A DNA stretch of 64,000 bases from an uncultured Pseudoteredinibacter sp. (GTDB lineage: Bacteria; Pseudomonadota; Gammaproteobacteria; Pseudomonadales; Cellvibrionaceae), in assembly GCF_947500695.1 (NCBI RefSeq), contig NZ_CANMSS010000005.1:62001-126000 (forward strand). Reading direction: 5' to 3'. Below are positions 26,489 to 35,357 of the stretch, piece by piece. How positions within the stretch are numbered: position 1 is the first letter of the stretch; each line of letters starts with the position of its first letter. The notes under the pieces are model-generated. The model did not search any database. It saw only the letters and a list, made by a program, of their open reading frames with translations, and was not told the DNA's origin. A program made the position numbers and the translations under genes.

Positions 26489-26722
26489 AGAAGGTTCCTC
26501 ACTCAATATTGTTATTTTTACTGCTCCAACATAACCCGACTCCAGCGTTCAAAGAACCGATATCTATCTGTAATTAGGGATTTATGCGCGGCTTGTACAG
26601 GTGCTGCGTAAGTCGCATAGTTTTCGCGCTCGGTGACACGTTAAATAAAAATAAGCGTGGAAATAAGCGCGGTGGAAGAGTGTGTATAAGCGCTTCTTGG
26701 CCGTAACATAGAGGATAAAGTG

Positions 26723-27928
26723 ATGAGAAAAATAACGATTATTGGCGCTGGTCAAAGCGGTTTGCAGTTGGGTATTGGTTTGCTGAAGCATGGCTATGAG
26801 GTGAAGCTTGTCACCAATAAGACGGCAGAAGAAGTTGCTGCTGGTCGAGTGCTTTCTAGTCAGTGCATGTTTGATATGGCCTTGCAAAATGAGCGCGATC
26901 TCGGATTGAATTTCTTTGACGATGATTGTCCTTGGGTTGATGGTATTGGTTTTAAAATTAAAGATACCCCTATTGCTTGGCAGCACCGTCTAGATAAGCC
27001 AGCCCAATCGGTAGATCAACGCGTAAAGATGCCAGTATGGATGAAAACCTTCACAGACTCTGGCGGTGAGCTAGTGATTGATGAAGTAGACGTTGCTGAT
27101 TTGGACCGCTTGTCGGCTGAGTGTGATTTGTTGCTGGTCGCTTCGGGTAAAGGTGATATCGGTAAGATGTTTGAGCGTGATGCCGTGCGTTCATCTTTCG
27201 ATAAACCTATGCGTGCCTTAGGTTTGACCTACGTAAAAGGCATGAAAGCTCGTGAAGATTTTTCGGCGGTAGACTTTAATCTTATTCCTGGGGTGGGTGA
27301 GTATTTTACCTTTCCTGCGCTAACTACCAGCGGCCCATGTGACATTATGGTATTTGAAGGTGTGCCAGGTGGCCCTCTGGATTGCTGGAAAGGAGTGGAT
27401 TCACCTGATCAACATTTGCAGGTGAGCAAGGATATTATCGCAGAGTTCGTTCCGCAAGACATGGAGCGCATTAAAGATATCGAACTAACTGATGATAACG
27501 GTATTCTGGCTGGGCGCTTCCCTCCTACCATTCGCAATCCAATTGGTCGTTTGCCTTCCGGTCGAATTGCCTACGGCATTGCTGATACAGTTTGTTTGAA
27601 TGACCCTATTACCGGGCAAGGTTCGAACAATGCCAGCAAATGTGTCGCTGTTCATCTAGCCAGCATTTTGGCCAATGCTGATCAGCCCTTCGATGAAAAG
27701 TGGATGTTAAAAACCTTCGATAAGTATTGGAGTTACGCACAGTGGGTTGTGTCTTGGACCAATGCGTTATTGTTGCCGCCCACTGAAAAAATGGTACAGG
27801 TATTGGCCGCCTGTGGCGAGGACGAAGCTATGGCTCAGCGCTTTGTGAACGGTTTTGATGATCCACGTGATTACTATCCTTGGTTTATGGAGCCAAACCA
27901 AGTTGATGTGGCGGGTAATTGGGCTTAA
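26723..27928 (+). CDS. StyA-like styrene/indole monooxygenase family protein
   Basis: About 401 aa single-component FAD monooxygenase subunit. FAD-binding GAGQSGLQLGIGLL is at 8-21, and a GRFPPTIRNPIGRLPSGRIA, then GDP-like DPITGQGSNNA region follows as in StyA/IndA/IifC proteins. These epoxidise styrene or indole using reduced FAD from a separate reductase. No reductase gene is adjacent; the nearest is the MarR-tailed flavin reductase at 20659. The ATG follows GAGGATAAAGTG. Substrate unknown; indole is plausible given the other genes in the window. Confidence 0.75.
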   Translation: MRKITIIGAGQSGLQLGIGLLKHGYEVKLVTNKTAEEVAAGRVLSSQCMFDMALQNERDLGLNFFDDDCPWVDGIGFKIKDTPIAWQHRLDKPAQSVDQRVKMPVWMKTFTDSGGELVIDEVDVADLDRLSAECDLLLVASGKGDIGKMFERDAVRSSFDKPMRALGLTYVKGMKAREDFSAVDFNLIPGVGEYFTFPALTTSGPCDIMVFEGVPGGPLDCWKGVDSPDQHLQVSKDIIAEFVPQDMERIKDIELTDDNGILAGRFPPTIRNPIGRLPSGRIAYGIADTVCLNDPITGQGSNNASKCVAVHLASILANADQPFDEKWMLKTFDKYWSYAQWVVSWTNALLLPPTEKMVQVLAACGEDEAMAQRFVNGFDDPRDYYPWFMEPNQVDVAGNWA

Positions 27929-28008
27929 TAGCTGTTATTAACATCTGTACTCAATGATTGAGTAAAAAGAGGAATGGCCGCTGGTTGAAAACAGTCAGCG
28001 CTTTTTCT

Positions 28009-28272
28009 CTAATTGGCTATTGGTAAAACATAACGGCCACGAAGCTGACCATCTATATAGGCTGCTTCGACAATTGAGCCTTCAAAGCGTGCATTTTCGT
28101 CGATAAGATAAGCTGGTACTTTTATCTGAATGGCGGGGTCTATATCTAACGCAAGTAGGGCATACCAGCGGGTGTCGCTTTGATTGAGGTGTTGAACATT
28201 GGGAACAACGCGTCCTTGCTCGACAACGCCGATAACGCGAAATTTACGCCACTGTGTATTCTGATTGGCCAA
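28009..28272 (-). CDS. Small hypothetical protein
   Basis: 87 aa, TTG start with an AGGCAGG stretch just upstream. The sequence is soluble and beta-rich in look (KFRVIGVVEQGRVVPNVQHL, then DIDPAIQIKVPAYLI). No family recognised. It is convergent with the StyA-like gene, and coding status rests on length, codon look and isolation from other genes. Confidence 0.4.
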   Translation of the reverse strand: MANQNTQWRKFRVIGVVEQGRVVPNVQHLNQSDTRWYALLALDIDPAIQIKVPAYLIDENARFEGSIVEAAYIDGQLRGRYVLPIAN

Positions 28273-28383
28273 TGGCCTGCCTCGCTATTGTGCTTCCTGC
28301 TGCCAATTTATAGCAATTGCTAAAAAATTCAATCCATTAATAAATAAGTTAAGCGGCGAATTTAACAATATAAAACAAGCTAC

Positions 28384-28412
28384 AAAAAACGGGCCTTTAA
28401 GGCCCGTTTTTT
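28384..28412. terminator. Bidirectional terminator
   Basis: AAAAAACGGGCC - TTTAA - GGCCCGTTTTTT, a strong stem flanked by A- and T-runs. It serves the acyl-CoA synthetase gene, which ends at 28431 on the minus strand. Confidence 0.85.
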
Positions 28413-28430
28413 GTTTTCGCGAAAGATGCT

Positions 28431-30059
28431 TTACACATCACTCCACTTAAAGTTCTGGTATTCGTCGCGTAAATCTTTCTTGCTCAGTTTACCTGTTGCG
28501 GTATGAGGCAATTGCTCAACGAAAACGCAGTCTGCAGGAATCCACCATTTGGCAACCTTACCTTCAAACCAGTCCAGCATTTCCTCTTTACTGATTTCTT
28601 CGCCTTCTTTAACGATGGCTAGCAGAAGAGGACGCTCGGTCCATTTCGGATGAGATACACCAATAACCGCCGCTTCGGCAATCTTAGGGTTATCCACCGC
28701 GCAGTTTTCAAGCTCGATGGAAGAAATCCATTCGCCGCCTGATTTGATAACATCTTTAGTGCGATCGGTAATTTGCATCAGTGAGTTTTCATCCATAAAG
28801 GATACATCACCGGTTTCAAACCAGCCGTCTTCAGCACCGCCAGTATCAAGCTTATGATAGCGCTCGGTGATAAATGGGCCGCGTACCTGTACTGCACCGG
28901 AAGATTCTCCGTCCCAAGGCAGTTCATTGCCGTCTGGATCCACAATACGCAGATCTACACCATAAATTGGGCGGCCCTGACGCAAGCGGTGAGTATCGAA
29001 CTCTTCTTTGCTCATGTTTTCATGGGCATCTTCGGCAACACGGTTATAGGTTCCTAGCGGACTCATTTCCGTCATTCCCCAAGCGTGCTGCACGGTAACA
29101 TTGTACTGCTCGCGGAAGGCATCGAAGATGGATAGTGGGCAAGCTGAGCCACCAACGGTTACACGATTCAGCGTATCGACGGTTTTGCCGGTTTTCTCTA
29201 GGTACTGAAGTAGCGCTAGCCAAACAGTTGGAACGCCTGCCGAGCAAGTAATGCTCTCAGAATTGATTAAGTCGCATAGAGTTTCGCCGTCACCCATCTT
29301 AGGGCCAGGCATTACCATTTTCACACCTGCCATTGGGGCTGAGTAAACCAAGCCCCAGCCATTAACGTGGAACATAGGCACGATAGGCATGGTTACGTCA
29401 TTACGTGATAAACAGAAGGCATCAGGTAATGAACTGGCATAGCAATGTAAAACGGTAGAGCGGTGGCTATAGACAACACCTTTAGGGTTACCTGTGGTAC
29501 CTGAGGTATAACAAATAGCCGATGCTGAATTTTCATCCAGTTCTGGCCAATCAAAGCTATCCGACTCGCCTTCCAGCAAAGTTTCGTAGCAATGTACATT
29601 GCGCAGGCTGGTTTCTGGCATATGGGCTTCGTCGGTAAGCACGATATAGCCTTTTACACCGCTTAGCTGATCTTGTAGGCGCTCCATGGTGCCAACAAAG
29701 GCCACATCGATAAATACCCACTGGTCTTCAGCGTGGTTGATAATGTAGTCGATCTGCTCATCAAACAAACGCGGGTTTACTGTGTGGCAAACCATACCAG
29801 AACAAGAGATCGCGTAGTACAGCTCTAGGTGACGATAGTCATTCCAGGCCAAGGTGCCGATGACATCGCCTTGCTTGGCGCCAAGTTTCTCTAATGCATT
29901 GGCTAGTTTGCGTACGCGGGCAAAGGCGTCTTTATAGGTGTAGCGGTGGCGAGGGTTATCAGCGGTTACTGAGACCACTTCGACATTTGGGTAAACTTTG
30001 TCCGCAAAGTTCATCACAGAAGTGATGTTTAGCGGCATATTCATCATCGTGCTTTGCAT
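28431..30059 (-). CDS. Acyl-CoA synthetase (AMP-forming), AlkK/FadD-like
   Basis: About 542 aa ANL-superfamily ligase. It has the phosphate-binding loop [16 protein letters not shown], the GMTEMSPLG adenine-binding motif, the hinge [16 protein letters not shown], and the C-terminal catalytic Lys in [11 protein letters not shown]. Length and motifs fit the medium/long-chain fatty-acid-CoA ligase group (AlkK type). It converts a carboxylic acid, CoA and ATP to acyl-CoA in the cytoplasm. The ATG at 30059 follows GGAGCATCCC and gives the usual length; upstream in-frame starts to 30170 would add an atypical extension. A PsrA-like box lies 109 bases upstream. Confidence 0.85.
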   Translation of the reverse strand: MQSTMMNMPLNITSVMNFADKVYPNVEVVSVTADNPRHRYTYKDAFARVRKLANALEKLGAKQGDVIGTLAWNDYRHLELYYAISCSGMVCHTVNPRLFDEQIDYIINHAEDQWVFIDVAFVGTMERLQDQLSGVKGYIVLTDEAHMPETSLRNVHCYETLLEGESDSFDWPELDENSASAICYTSGTTGNPKGVVYSHRSTVLHCYASSLPDAFCLSRNDVTMPIVPMFHVNGWGLVYSAPMAGVKMVMPGPKMGDGETLCDLINSESITCSAGVPTVWLALLQYLEKTGKTVDTLNRVTVGGSACPLSIFDAFREQYNVTVQHAWGMTEMSPLGTYNRVAEDAHENMSKEEFDTHRLRQGRPIYGVDLRIVDPDGNELPWDGESSGAVQVRGPFITERYHKLDTGGAEDGWFETGDVSFMDENSLMQITDRTKDVIKSGGEWISSIELENCAVDNPKIAEAAVIGVSHPKWTERPLLLAIVKEGEEISKEEMLDWFEGKVAKWWIPADCVFVEQLPHTATGKLSKKDLRDEYQNFKWSDV

Positions 30060-30167
30060 GGGATGCTCCATTTTATTTTCATCGCGGTGCCTGGGCCAAT
30101 GTGGTTTATCGCTAACCACAATGACCACCAAGGCTTTAGCCTCGAGGGACGGGCTCAAGTATAAATT

Positions 30168-30181
30168 CAAACGCTTGTTTG
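30168..30181. promoter_or_regulatory. Candidate PsrA/fatty-acid-responsive operator
   Basis: CAAAC-GCTT-GTTTG exactly fits the (G/C)AAAC-N2-4-GTTT(G/C) consensus known for PsrA, the TetR-type long-chain acyl sensor of pseudomonads. It lies about 109 bases upstream of the acyl-CoA synthetase start. Confidence 0.45.
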
Positions 30182-30192
30182 ATGCTAGCCTG

Positions 30193-30227
30193 AAAAGGGC
30201 GAATTGTTTTACATATTACGCCCTTTT
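30193..30227 (-). terminator. Hairpin terminator after the M48 gene
   Basis: AAAAGGGCG and CGCCCTTTT, a perfect 9-bp stem with a 17-nt loop, 67 bases past the stop of the M48 protease gene on its strand, ending in a short T-run. Confidence 0.55.
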
Positions 30228-30293
30228 GCTTAGGGCGCCACAGAATAATGGCGCTGGAGCTGCCCTTGAAAACGACCGCTTGCAGATATGCTT

Positions 30294-31778
30294 TTATTGA
30301 ATGATTTTTATAACTTCACCCGGGCGAGGTTCGCCTGATGGGTAGTAACCATTGATGATGCGAAGCAGATCGGCGCCATTGCGCCCTAAACGGGCCTGGC
30401 GGGCTAAATCTTCAAAACGAGTACGATTATTGGCTTTTACAAAATGCAGGGTTTTATTGCCCTTCTGGGCCAGCTGCCGGCGCTCTGGACGGAAGCTACT
30501 GATAATATCCATCACTTGGCTATCGAACTCGCCGCTTAACTTTGGAGATTGCCATTCACTGCTCAAGGTGTACATGAGGCGTCCACGAGCAATGGCGGCG
30601 ATTCTTTGCTGGCCTTTATTGTTATCGTCGATGATTCCAGTGTGACCCGACAAACCTTTTAAATATAGAGGCTCAGATTGTCGCAACAGCTTTACCTGGT
30701 AATGTTTACGCAACCATTCTTCTACCGCCGCGCCTGAAAATTTATTGATACCCACACTTAGCACAGTCTGGCCTTCAGGGTTATTGATACTGATACTTTT
30801 GCTGCCTTGCTTTACATCCCAGCCGGCCGGGTAGGCAAAGCTGAAGCCAAGGCTGCTGTGGCGATAGCGCTGCTCTTTTTCCTGCTCTGATGATGACTCG
30901 TCTTGTTGGCTAAGCTTACCGACTGTTGCTTCGCTATTGTGCCCAAACACCATCCCGTTTACCGCTTGGCGAAAAGCGCTTGTCTTACGCTCGCCTTGAT
31001 CAGCTTCGGCAACATTGATGAGCTTTTGCAGGCGCTTGTCATTGCGTGGGTGGCTAGAAAACACTCCATGGTAAGCCGTGGCTTTGCGACCCGAGGCTCG
31101 CGCTAAACGTTTTTGATAGACCTCATGATCTTTTAGGATTGCAATAACCTCATACATGGCTTTAGCCGGGTAGCCGGCAGCGCTAAGGTATTTTGCGCCC
31201 AGGCCATCAGCTTCGAGCTCCATATCACGACCATAACCCTGAACGGCAGCGCTGGCGTAAAGACCAGTTGCCTCGCCGACTTCGGCGCTACGGGTGAGTA
31301 TGGCGGTTAAAATGGATAGGGTTTTTGCACCCGTGGCTGCACTTTCTTGTCGTACAGAATGACGCGCTGTTATATGGGCAATTTCATGGCCAAGGATTGC
31401 AGCGAGTTGCGCTTCATTTTCAAGATAGGCGATCAAGCCGCGATTTATGTACACAAAGCCGCCAGGAACCGCAAAAGCATTTACATCGGGGCTATCAACA
31501 ATAAAAAACTGGTAGTTAAGTTCTGGACGATCGCTGACGGCGGCTAGCTTTTGGCCAACTTCGTTTACGTAACGATTAAGTTTTTCATCTTGGTATAAAG
31601 GCGTGCTCTGCAAAAGCTTATCGTGTACTTCTTGGCCTTTCTTTATTTCGGAAGACTCGGAACGAAACACTACATCGGGGGACCCGGTCGCTGGATTAAC
31701 CGAGCAAGATGTTGTTTGCAACAGAGCGCCGCCGAGCAATAGACTTATGCTTAGTTTGTAAAAAATAGATTTGGACAT
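30294..31778 (-). CDS. M48-family metalloprotease lipoprotein
   Basis: 494 aa. The signal peptide has lipobox-like QTTSC (Cys 25). The zinc motif HEIAH is at 131-135, and a distal MELEADGLG supplies the third ligand. The region resembles BepA/LoiP periplasmic quality-control proteases, but BepA's TPR half is replaced by a domain of unknown type and a C-terminal LysM-like end (FEDLARQARLGRNGADLLRI, then PGEVIKII). It would act in the periplasm on outer-membrane or envelope proteins. It starts five bases after the upstream lipoprotein gene and ends a three-gene unit. Confidence 0.85.
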   Translation of the reverse strand: MSKSIFYKLSISLLLGGALLQTTSCSVNPATGSPDVVFRSESSEIKKGQEVHDKLLQSTPLYQDEKLNRYVNEVGQKLAAVSDRPELNYQFFIVDSPDVNAFAVPGGFVYINRGLIAYLENEAQLAAILGHEIAHITARHSVRQESAATGAKTLSILTAILTRSAEVGEATGLYASAAVQGYGRDMELEADGLGAKYLSAAGYPAKAMYEVIAILKDHEVYQKRLARASGRKATAYHGVFSSHPRNDKRLQKLINVAEADQGERKTSAFRQAVNGMVFGHNSEATVGKLSQQDESSSEQEKEQRYRHSSLGFSFAYPAGWDVKQGSKSISINNPEGQTVLSVGINKFSGAAVEEWLRKHYQVKLLRQSEPLYLKGLSGHTGIIDDNNKGQQRIAAIARGRLMYTLSSEWQSPKLSGEFDSQVMDIISSFRPERRQLAQKGNKTLHFVKANNRTRFEDLARQARLGRNGADLLRIINGYYPSGEPRPGEVIKIIQ

Positions 31779-31783
31779 GAACC

Positions 31784-32461
31784 TTATGCTCCTGCGTTAG
31801 CGGAAGAATCGGGAACGAAAATTTCTCGAAGTTGTGCACCTAAGCCTTTACAGGCATTACTTTGTACCCTTGCAAGTAGGGGGATAGGCACCACAAGCGC
31901 GGGCATATAACTGGTTCCTTTGGCGTCGGCACTGACTTTGGCCACTAGGTCCTGTTTTTGGTAATCCCACACTTCGGCCTCGTAATCTGATTTATCATCC
32001 CAGGTTCCAAAGCCAAAACAACCGCCACCACCTGGACCAACGGCGCAGCCAACAGATCCCGCCGAGCCGGTTTGCTGGGTGCTGCCATCAATCCAGATTA
32101 CGTAGCGCAATTTGAGTTCTTCGATCTTCTCTCTCACTTGAGGTTTTTTTACTAGGTGTGCAAGGCGCTTTGGACGCATCGGTGCCATACGAGGTTCGAA
32201 CCAAGGGTAGAGCTCATCGACAAATTGTTTTTCAGGGATGACAGATATTCCGCTTTGATTGGCACTGATTACTTTGCCAACACAATTGATCAGGTCGGGC
32301 TCAGTTTCATAATCTGGAGAATGCCTACGACCCAGCAGTACGATGCGATCCCCGCTGGCAAGGTTGGTTTCAGCTCGCTGATATTCATCGATGGTAACCG
32401 ATGTGCAAGCACTTAAGCTAAGTAGGCAAAGGCTAGCCAATAGATAACTAGGGTGTTTCAT
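31784..32461 (-). CDS. Hypothetical lipoprotein
   Basis: 225 aa from the ATG at 32461, which has GGGGGAG seven bases upstream. The signal peptide ends in lipobox LSAC (Cys 19). The mature part has a SGDRIVLLGRRH segment, a glycine-rich stretch (GPGGGGCFGFGTWDD) and an EAEVWDYQKQDLVAKVSADA region like stress-related outer-membrane lipoproteins. Family not recognised. It overlaps the preceding lipoprotein gene by 14 bases, so the two are translationally coupled. Confidence 0.7.
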   Translation of the reverse strand: MKHPSYLLASLCLLSLSACTSVTIDEYQRAETNLASGDRIVLLGRRHSPDYETEPDLINCVGKVISANQSGISVIPEKQFVDELYPWFEPRMAPMRPKRLAHLVKKPQVREKIEELKLRYVIWIDGSTQQTGSAGSVGCAVGPGGGGCFGFGTWDDKSDYEAEVWDYQKQDLVAKVSADAKGTSYMPALVVPIPLLARVQSNACKGLGAQLREIFVPDSSANAGA

Positions 32462-33116
32462 TTTGCACTCCCCCTCGATCAGCAGCTTGTTGTTGGTGAA
32501 TACTTGAGTCACGCTTTCCCATCCAGTCTTGCAATTCTGGTACGCGGGAAAAGTTCACCGTGAGATTGGCCCCGAGATCACGTAGCGCGACGATGATCGC
32601 TTCATTCATAGCGGCTTCATCTGATTGCATAAAACCTGAAGGGGTTTTGCCATAGGCAGTAATAAACCAGTCGGCCAAGAGCTGTCCGTCGTTTTGGTAA
32701 AGCTGCATATTGTACTTAATCCAAACCTCAAAAATTTTACTGCGGGTCTCTCGAGGTAAGCTATATTGGAAGTCGCTCAATGTTGGCTTAACGATAATAT
32801 CGACCCCAGGCAATTTGAAGGCCTCACTTTCAGGGTCTGGGCTTTGGCCTGCCCACTGTTGAAAGAGTGAAGGAAGTAGGCTCTCGAAAAACTCCTGCTG
32901 TGCCACCCCTGTTTGTATATTCCATTTGGCGCGGTCTTTGTCGTCTTCTACATAGCTGTGTGAAGTTAATTCTGGGCTGTAGTAGGCCGCGCCATGCAGT
33001 GGCATAGCGGTTGTTAAAGGGCTGGGGAACTGGCCCTTTACGGTAAGCTGGCTGGAGCAAGCTGCTAAAATCAGACTGCCTAGCATCAGTAATGATCGGC
33101 TGTACTGTTTTCTCAT
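32448..33116 (-). CDS. Hypothetical lipoprotein
   Basis: 222 aa. Signal peptide with lipobox LAAC (Cys 20). The mature domain includes a VDIIVKPTLSDFQYSLPRET segment and an LLADWFITAYGKTPSGFM segment, the look of a lipoprotein that measures or assembles an envelope component. Family not recognised. First gene of the lipoprotein-lipoprotein-M48 unit, and 146 bp downstream of the vWA/ExbB locus on the same strand. Confidence 0.7.
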   Translation of the reverse strand: MRKQYSRSLLMLGSLILAACSSQLTVKGQFPSPLTTAMPLHGAAYYSPELTSHSYVEDDKDRAKWNIQTGVAQQEFFESLLPSLFQQWAGQSPDPESEAFKLPGVDIIVKPTLSDFQYSLPRETRSKIFEVWIKYNMQLYQNDGQLLADWFITAYGKTPSGFMQSDEAAMNEAIIVALRDLGANLTVNFSRVPELQDWMGKRDSSIHQQQAADRGGVQNETP

Positions 33117-33262
33117 ATAAGACTCTTTCTATTATTGTATAGTCCGATTACACATTAATAGCACACTTCGCTTTTCTTGTCTGGCCTGTCATGATTTATT
33201 CATCTATTCACTGTCGTGACATATTTGATCAAATCAATGCAGCAATATCATAAAGCAAAGCA

Positions 33263-34273
33263 TTATCGATAATCATTTAATCCTACAAAGGTGCCGCCAT
33301 TTTGGTAGCTTAGCTCACGCATCAAGGCGGCGAATCGATAGGCGCTTTGTTGTTCTGCGGGATTCGCCTCTGCAAGTAAAACAGGGAAGCCTACAGCGTG
33401 AATGCGAACGCGTCTCTCGCCTTTGTTATCACTGGCGTTTAGACGTTCGACAGTTTTAATAACCCGGCGAATCGAACCACCAGAAAAATCATCACCAAAC
33501 ACATAAAGACTAATTTTCTTATCATGCGCATAATATCGGCGGATAGCACCCTGAATACCTTCAACAGGGCTGGAATTACTAAAAGGATTCCAAGTTCGCA
33601 AGCGTTTAATAATTGCTTTGCGGCGTGAAGGAGAGTCGGGTATCCATTGTCCACGATAGCTACTGAACATATAGTTACCCATATCATTCATTACTTGAAT
33701 GCCTTTCACTTTAGGGTAAATGTTCAAAGTGGCGATTAACTCATCCATGACCCTAGGCCAGGCATAATTAAACATACTGCCCGAGGTATCGATAATAAAA
33801 ATAATGTATTCACTGTCGACCGGGATACCACCAACTAGACTGTTTTTAGCCGAGTGACTGCGCCCCAATAGGCGCTCCATCTCTTCATTGAGATCCTGCA
33901 GCGCGAGCTGCAGGCGGGCGCGAATTTTATCGTCGGCGGCCGAAGCATTCGCGAGCTCGGTCAGTTCACTTTGCAGTTGCTGGCGTCTAGATTTTAAAAT
34001 AGCTAAACGCAGAGCTTCATCATCAAGTTGCTCGGTCTTGGCGGTGAGCTCACGATTTAAGATACGGGTCTCCCCGCGAATCTCAAAGAGCTCTTGCTGC
34101 AATCTTTTCAGTTGCCCTTGCTGTTGAACGTCACTGACTTCAAGTGCTCCAGGCAAAGAGCTCTTGGTGATCATTAGTAGCAAGACGATGGCACCAAAAC
34201 CACAGCAGATTACGTCTAGAAAGGAAACGTTAAAATCGTCGCCTTGGCGATCGCGTTTTCTTGAATTGCTCAT
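33263..34273 (-). CDS. ExbD/TolR-like membrane segment fused to coiled coil and vWA domain (second copy)
   Basis: 336 aa. The N-terminus is basic, followed by one TM with the pattern FNVSFLDVICCGFGAIVLLL (14-33); Asp20 lies in or at the TM, as the proton-carrying Asp does in ExbD/TolR. Residues about 45-140 are coiled coil. From about 155 a von Willebrand A domain begins with MIDAS sequence DTSGS (162-166), but its later MIDAS residues are less clear. It would be an inner-membrane protein with the vWA domain in the periplasm. Start ATG at 34273 follows AAAGGA and overlaps the previous stop by four bases (ATGA). Paralogous with the gene before it. Confidence 0.8.
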   Translation of the reverse strand: MSNSRKRDRQGDDFNVSFLDVICCGFGAIVLLLMITKSSLPGALEVSDVQQQGQLKRLQQELFEIRGETRILNRELTAKTEQLDDEALRLAILKSRRQQLQSELTELANASAADDKIRARLQLALQDLNEEMERLLGRSHSAKNSLVGGIPVDSEYIIFIIDTSGSMFNYAWPRVMDELIATLNIYPKVKGIQVMNDMGNYMFSSYRGQWIPDSPSRRKAIIKRLRTWNPFSNSSPVEGIQGAIRRYYAHDKKISLYVFGDDFSGGSIRRVIKTVERLNASDNKGERRVRIHAVGFPVLLAEANPAEQQSAYRFAALMRELSYQNGGTFVGLNDYR

Positions 34274-35343
34274 GGCCAATCCTTTGATGGGCTCATAAAA
34301 GAACCTTTGCTGCGATGGGCGAGTTGCCAATAAGCGGCCGCTGCCATGGTGTCGCCTTCCATCGGTGCCAAAATAATATTGATCGGCAGGCCACTGGGAA
34401 GAGCGTTTACCGCGCGATTGTATAAGCGCATACGTTCATTGCCATCTACTGTTTTCTTGCGTGGTGCTTGTTTCCCTTGTGTTGGCAAGCCATCGGTAAT
34501 TAGAAAGACATTGTCAGGAAGCTGTTGAAAGCTGGATAGACTTTCAAAGGCTCTGATTAAACTGGTGCCGTTTTTAGGCGTGAGCTGATTAAGCGCATCT
34601 AGCCCTTGTTGTAGTTGGCGACGATTACTGACATCGAGCCACTGTCCTTTAGTGTTGGCAATTAATGGACTCACCTCAGTATTGAAGGTATAAATTTGGT
34701 ACTGGCTGTTAACCGGAAATTTGGCGATTAGCCATTCCACGGTAGCAACCGCGCGTTGCCATTTGGCGGCTGCGCGTTGTTGCTCTGGGCTCATATTGCG
34801 GCGACGAATAACGTTAACAATGGTTTCATCTAACATACTGGCTGATGCATCGAGTAAAATCACAATACGCTGGCCGCCGAGTTTTAAACCTGTTAAATAT
34901 TGCCGATTGCCTTGGCCGGTAATCTCCCGCAAATCGTTGCCGCGCTTATTTTCTTCTTCAAGCTCGGACTTTCGTAGCTGAAGGTTCTGAATTTCCTGCT
35001 TGAGTTCTTCTAGCGTGTTTTTGTCAGCACTGCCAATGTCCGCAAGGCGAGTGCGGGTGGCTTTAATATCTTCATTGACTTGTCGCGCTAAACCCTGGGC
35101 TTCCAGCAGTTGCTGGTCAACATCCGATAGGCTGTTGCGGGCTCTAACTTGTAAGGCCTTCGCGGCCTGTATATCTTCGTTAAGCATATTAACTTCGGCG
35201 CTGAGCTCGTTTGGATTTTCCAGTTGGCGTCGATCCATATCATGTTTGATGATTAGAAAGATCAGTGCCACCGCGCCAAAGCCGCAGGACATAATATCCA
35301 AAAAGGATAAATTGAAAGTAGTGAACTTGCGTTTACGAGCCAT
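34270..35343 (-). CDS. ExbD/TolR-like membrane segment fused to coiled coil and vWA domain (first copy)
   Basis: 357 aa with the same plan as its neighbour: TM with FNLSFLDIMSCGFGAVALIF (10-29, Asp16), coiled coil about 48-140, then a vWA domain with MIDAS DASAS (165-169), a Thr in NGTSLIRAF and an ITDGLP segment. All MIDAS elements are visible, so metal-dependent ligand binding is likely. Lying 14 bases after the ExbB-like gene, the pair probably forms the ExbD-like dimer inside the ExbB-like ring. That arrangement is inferred from ExbB/ExbD structures, not shown. Confidence 0.8.
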   Translation of the reverse strand: MARKRKFTTFNLSFLDIMSCGFGAVALIFLIIKHDMDRRQLENPNELSAEVNMLNEDIQAAKALQVRARNSLSDVDQQLLEAQGLARQVNEDIKATRTRLADIGSADKNTLEELKQEIQNLQLRKSELEEENKRGNDLREITGQGNRQYLTGLKLGGQRIVILLDASASMLDETIVNVIRRRNMSPEQQRAAAKWQRAVATVEWLIAKFPVNSQYQIYTFNTEVSPLIANTKGQWLDVSNRRQLQQGLDALNQLTPKNGTSLIRAFESLSSFQQLPDNVFLITDGLPTQGKQAPRKKTVDGNERMRLYNRAVNALPSGLPINIILAPMEGDTMAAAAYWQLAHRSKGSFMSPSKDWP

Positions 35344-35357
35344 GCTAAATTATTCGC

